Shown: in pieces, positions 31,102 through 32,785 of the stretch
Layout: each line of letters starts with the position of its first letter
Position numbering within the stretch: the stretch's first letter is position 1
Assembly (NCBI GenBank): GCA_030634425.1
Contig: DAOWAU010000001.1
Span: forward strand, 1-32,785
Direction: 5' to 3'
From: Dehalococcoidia bacterium
GTDB lineage: Bacteria; Chloroflexota; Dehalococcoidia; Dehalococcoidales; E44-bin46
Length of the DNA stretch: 32,785 nucleotides
Position numbers and translations under genes: made by a program
The notes under the pieces: generated by a model
Told to the model about the DNA's origin: nothing
Databases searched by the model: none
What the model saw: only the letters and a program-made list of their open reading frames with translations

Positions 31102-32364
31102 TTATAGCGTTAGCAGTTTCTCCAGAGGCTTATCATCAGAGACAGGACCAACTACCGCTAGGCGGAGCTTCTTGCCTATTATGAGTTGTTGAGCTAGTTG
31201 CTCGAGCTCCTTAGCAGAGATGGCATCAATAATGGATATCACCTGGTCAACGCTGAGGATACGCCCGGTGAGAATCTCTTGCCCACCCATCCAGATGGCG
31301 ACATTGCGGCTATCCTCCATTCGTAGTATCAGGTGTCCTTTGGCTAATTCCTTTGCCTTGGACAATTCAGACTCAGGGACTGTTTTCTTGAGTTGATAAA
31401 GTTGCTCCAGGATAGCTGCGATGACCGTTTCCAGGTTTTTGAGCTCCACTCCGGCATAGACAATGATTGAGCCTGAGTCAAGGAAGTGCTCCGTATAGCT
31501 ATGAATGCTGTAGGCAAGCCCGAGTTTGTCGCGAATTTCAATAAACAGGCGGCTGCTCATGCCTTCCCCAAGGATGACATTAAGCAGGTCAAGGGTGAAG
31601 CGCTTGGGGTGGAGGAGGGGTAATCCGGGTAGTGCCAGGCAGAGGTGGGTTTGCTCTGAGTCTTTTTTCTCAATGTTTAGGCGCCGAGCCTTTTTGGGCT
31701 TATAAGCGGAATAACCACGCTGTGGCTGGTGACCAGCCCAGTCGCCTATGGCTTGGCTGATAGCAGTTACCACCTCTTGATGGCTGATATTGCCAGCAAC
31801 AGTGATTACCGTGTTATTCGGCAGATATTGCTCTCGAAGGTAATCGAGCATTGCCTCCCTGGTAAGGGCGGTCACTGATTTCTTGCTTCCAGCTATATCG
31901 CGTCCCAGGGGATGCCCGGGCCATAGAAGCTCATCGATGAGCATGTTAACCTGCTGTGACGGGGTATCTTTACTCATATTAATCTCTTCAATGATAACCT
32001 GGCGTTCCTTTTCTATCTCTTGAGGGTCAAACTTGGAGTGAAGGAGCATATCTGTCAGCACCTCTAGGGCTAGCTGGAAGTGGGGTTGGGCTACCTTACA
32101 CCAGTAGAGGGTTAGTTCCTTATCGGTGCCTCCGTTGAGGATTCCACCTACACTTTCTATTGCCACCGAGATCTCCTTGGCTGTTGGCCGCTTCTCGGTG
32201 CCTTTAAACAATAGGTGCTCGATAAAATGTGAGATGCCGGCCTCAGCATCAGCCTCATACCGGGAGCCAGTCCCAATAAAGAAGCTAATGCCTACCGAAC
32301 GAGTATGGGGCATGGAGCTGGTGATGATACGCAGTCCGTTATCCAGGGTGGTCTTTTGATACAA
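31102..32364 (-). CDS. M16-family zinc peptidase (processing-peptidase-like)
   Basis: A pitrilysin-type metallopeptidase of 420 residues. The inverted zinc motif HFIEH is at 46-50 (H46, E49, H50), and E126 in the IIEEI segment is the third ligand at the expected distance. The C-terminal half has the second M16 fold with RLFIEIRDKLGLAYSIHSY. Such bacterial proteins (PqqL/YmxG type) resemble mitochondrial processing peptidase; the natural substrate is unknown. TTG start at 32364, without a clear ribosome-binding site. It converges on groEL and diverges from the last gene. Confidence 0.92.
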   Translation of the reverse strand: MYQKTTLDNGLRIITSSMPHTRSVGISFFIGTGSRYEADAEAGISHFIEHLLFKGTEKRPTAKEISVAIESVGGILNGGTDKELTLYWCKVAQPHFQLALEVLTDMLLHSKFDPQEIEKERQVIIEEINMSKDTPSQQVNMLIDELLWPGHPLGRDIAGSKKSVTALTREAMLDYLREQYLPNNTVITVAGNISHQEVVTAISQAIGDWAGHQPQRGYSAYKPKKARRLNIEKKDSEQTHLCLALPGLPLLHPKRFTLDLLNVILGEGMSSRLFIEIRDKLGLAYSIHSYTEHFLDSGSIIVYAGVELKNLETVIAAILEQLYQLKKTVPESELSKAKELAKGHLILRMEDSRNVAIWMGGQEILTGRILSVDQVISIIDAISAKELEQLAQQLIIGKKLRLAVVGPVSDDKPLEKLLTL

Positions 32365-32395
32365 TAGATTGGCCTCTGTGGTTATTTTAGGTCAT

Positions 32396-32425
32396 ATTCT
32401 AATGGTATTTTAGGTTAATCGTCAA
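32396..32425 (-). promoter_or_regulatory. Probable promoter of the M16 peptidase gene
   Basis: On the minus strand TTGACG (32425-32420) and TAGAAT (32401-32396) are 18 bases apart. Direct repeats TATTTTAGGT lie at 32383-32392 and 32406-32415 (plus-strand reading). Confidence 0.5.
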
Positions 32426-32437
32426 TGTGAGGGTAGC

Positions 32438-32467
32438 TTGACCATCGCTCGTTAAAAGGGGTAAGAT
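32438..32467 (+). promoter_or_regulatory. Probable promoter of the citrate-synthase-like gene
   Basis: TTGACC at 32438-32443 and TAAGAT at 32462-32467, separated by 18 bases, about 50 bases ahead of the GGAGGGAGG ribosome-binding region at 32509-32517. Confidence 0.5.
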
Positions 32468-32526
32468 ACCCAATGAATACGGTAAGGAGAATATACCCTC
32501 TAGAAGTTGGAGGGAGGCATTAGAAG

Positions 32527-32785
32527 ATGGGTAGGATTTACTTGCTCGATGTGACCAATCGTGACGGGGTTCAGACAGCGAGGCTCGGTTTGTCCAAGCT
32601 TGCCAAGACCATGATAAATATATATTTGAATGAGATGGGAGTGTTTCAAAGTGAATTCGGCTTCCCTAGTACCAGACATGAGTCTCATTACCTTCGGGCG
32701 AACCTTAAACTGGCAGAAATGGGTGTGTTACAGCCCATCCACCTGGGGGGTTGGCTGCGGGCAACCGCTGAGGATGTGGAAACAG
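32527..32785 (+). CDS. Re-citrate / homocitrate synthase-like enzyme (partial, 3' cut by window)
   Basis: The first 86 codons of an HMGL-like Claisen-condensing enzyme. The start MGRIYLLDVTNRDGVQTARLGLSKLAKTM carries the DVTNRDGVQ motif (metal-binding Asp, catalytic Arg) and is followed by MGVFQSEFGFPSTRHE. This variant, with TNRDGVQTAR instead of the DTTLRDGEQ of isopropylmalate synthase, is what I know from Re-citrate synthases of clostridia and Dehalococcoides, often annotated as homocitrate synthase. It would make citrate from oxaloacetate and acetyl-CoA for glutamate synthesis. The rest lies outside the window, so the subfamily is a probable call. Confidence 0.75.
   Translation, partial: MGRIYLLDVTNRDGVQTARLGLSKLAKTMINIYLNEMGVFQSEFGFPSTRHESHYLRANLKLAEMGVLQPIHLGGWLRATAEDVET

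Overview
The window looks like a chromosomal segment of an uncultured, probably anaerobic member of the Chloroflexota, most likely class Dehalococcoidia. This is inferred from gene content and protein style, not from a marker search. Supporting features are a Re-citrate-synthase-like gene at the right edge, an archaeal-type fructose-bisphosphate aldolase/phosphatase for gluconeogenesis, a cobalamin adenosyltransferase, molybdenum-cofactor genes, an ArsM methyltransferase, many GTG/TTG starts, and a compact arrangement with many overlapping genes. Almost everything is core metabolism. There is no CRISPR array, prophage, tRNA or rRNA that I can see.

Layout. 1-190: C-terminal remnant of a transposase on the minus strand, abutting the ribosomal-protein operon. 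205-1052: rplU-rpmA-rpmE. 1119-2018: DUF1385 membrane protein, converging on hisA-hisI (minus). 3257-8524: a long plus-strand run of cobO, FBP aldolase/phosphatase, GYD-domain protein, XTP/dITP diphosphatase, moaA, moaC and dnaN, closed by a strong terminator. 8722-14741 (minus): a pyruvate kinase without its B domain, then a complete branched-chain-amino-acid-type ABC importer (livF, livG, livM, livH and a binding lipoprotein). 14742-15277: promoters and the broken end of an OmpR-type response regulator. 15350-21867 (plus): alpha/beta hydrolase, purF, purM, purH, and a fused nicotinamidase-nicotinate phosphoribosyltransferase. 21992-23878 (plus): an arsenic-type cassette of an AbrB-like regulator, ArsM and a PrsW/YhfC-like membrane protein. 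23875-27313 (minus): tilS, a DUF2344 protein and a CNNM/CorC protein. 27462-28451: tsaD. 28574-28825 (minus): an XRE regulator with two matching operators. 29082-31032: groES-groEL under CIRCE control. 31102-32364 (minus): M16 peptidase. 32527-end: start of a citrate/homocitrate-synthase-type enzyme.

How it works together. Purine synthesis (purF-purM-purH) lies directly ahead of NAD salvage; the FBP aldolase/phosphatase, pyruvate kinase and the citrate-synthase-like enzyme outline central carbon flux; moaA/moaC and cobO supply cofactors. The most unusual items are regulatory or architectural. They are: (i) an XRE gene whose operator occupies the -35/-10 spacer of its own promoter, with a second, better operator inside a perfect consensus promoter placed at its stop codon; (ii) a TATACTGA palindrome overlapping the -10 of the AbrB-arsM promoter; (iii) a two-hairpin repeat element present once between purM and purH and once in frame inside tilS; (iv) an ABC importer with one ATPase site apparently inactivated; (v) a hisA gene whose only full-length start is an ATA codon; and (vi) several leaderless-looking genes placed directly after strong -10 boxes.
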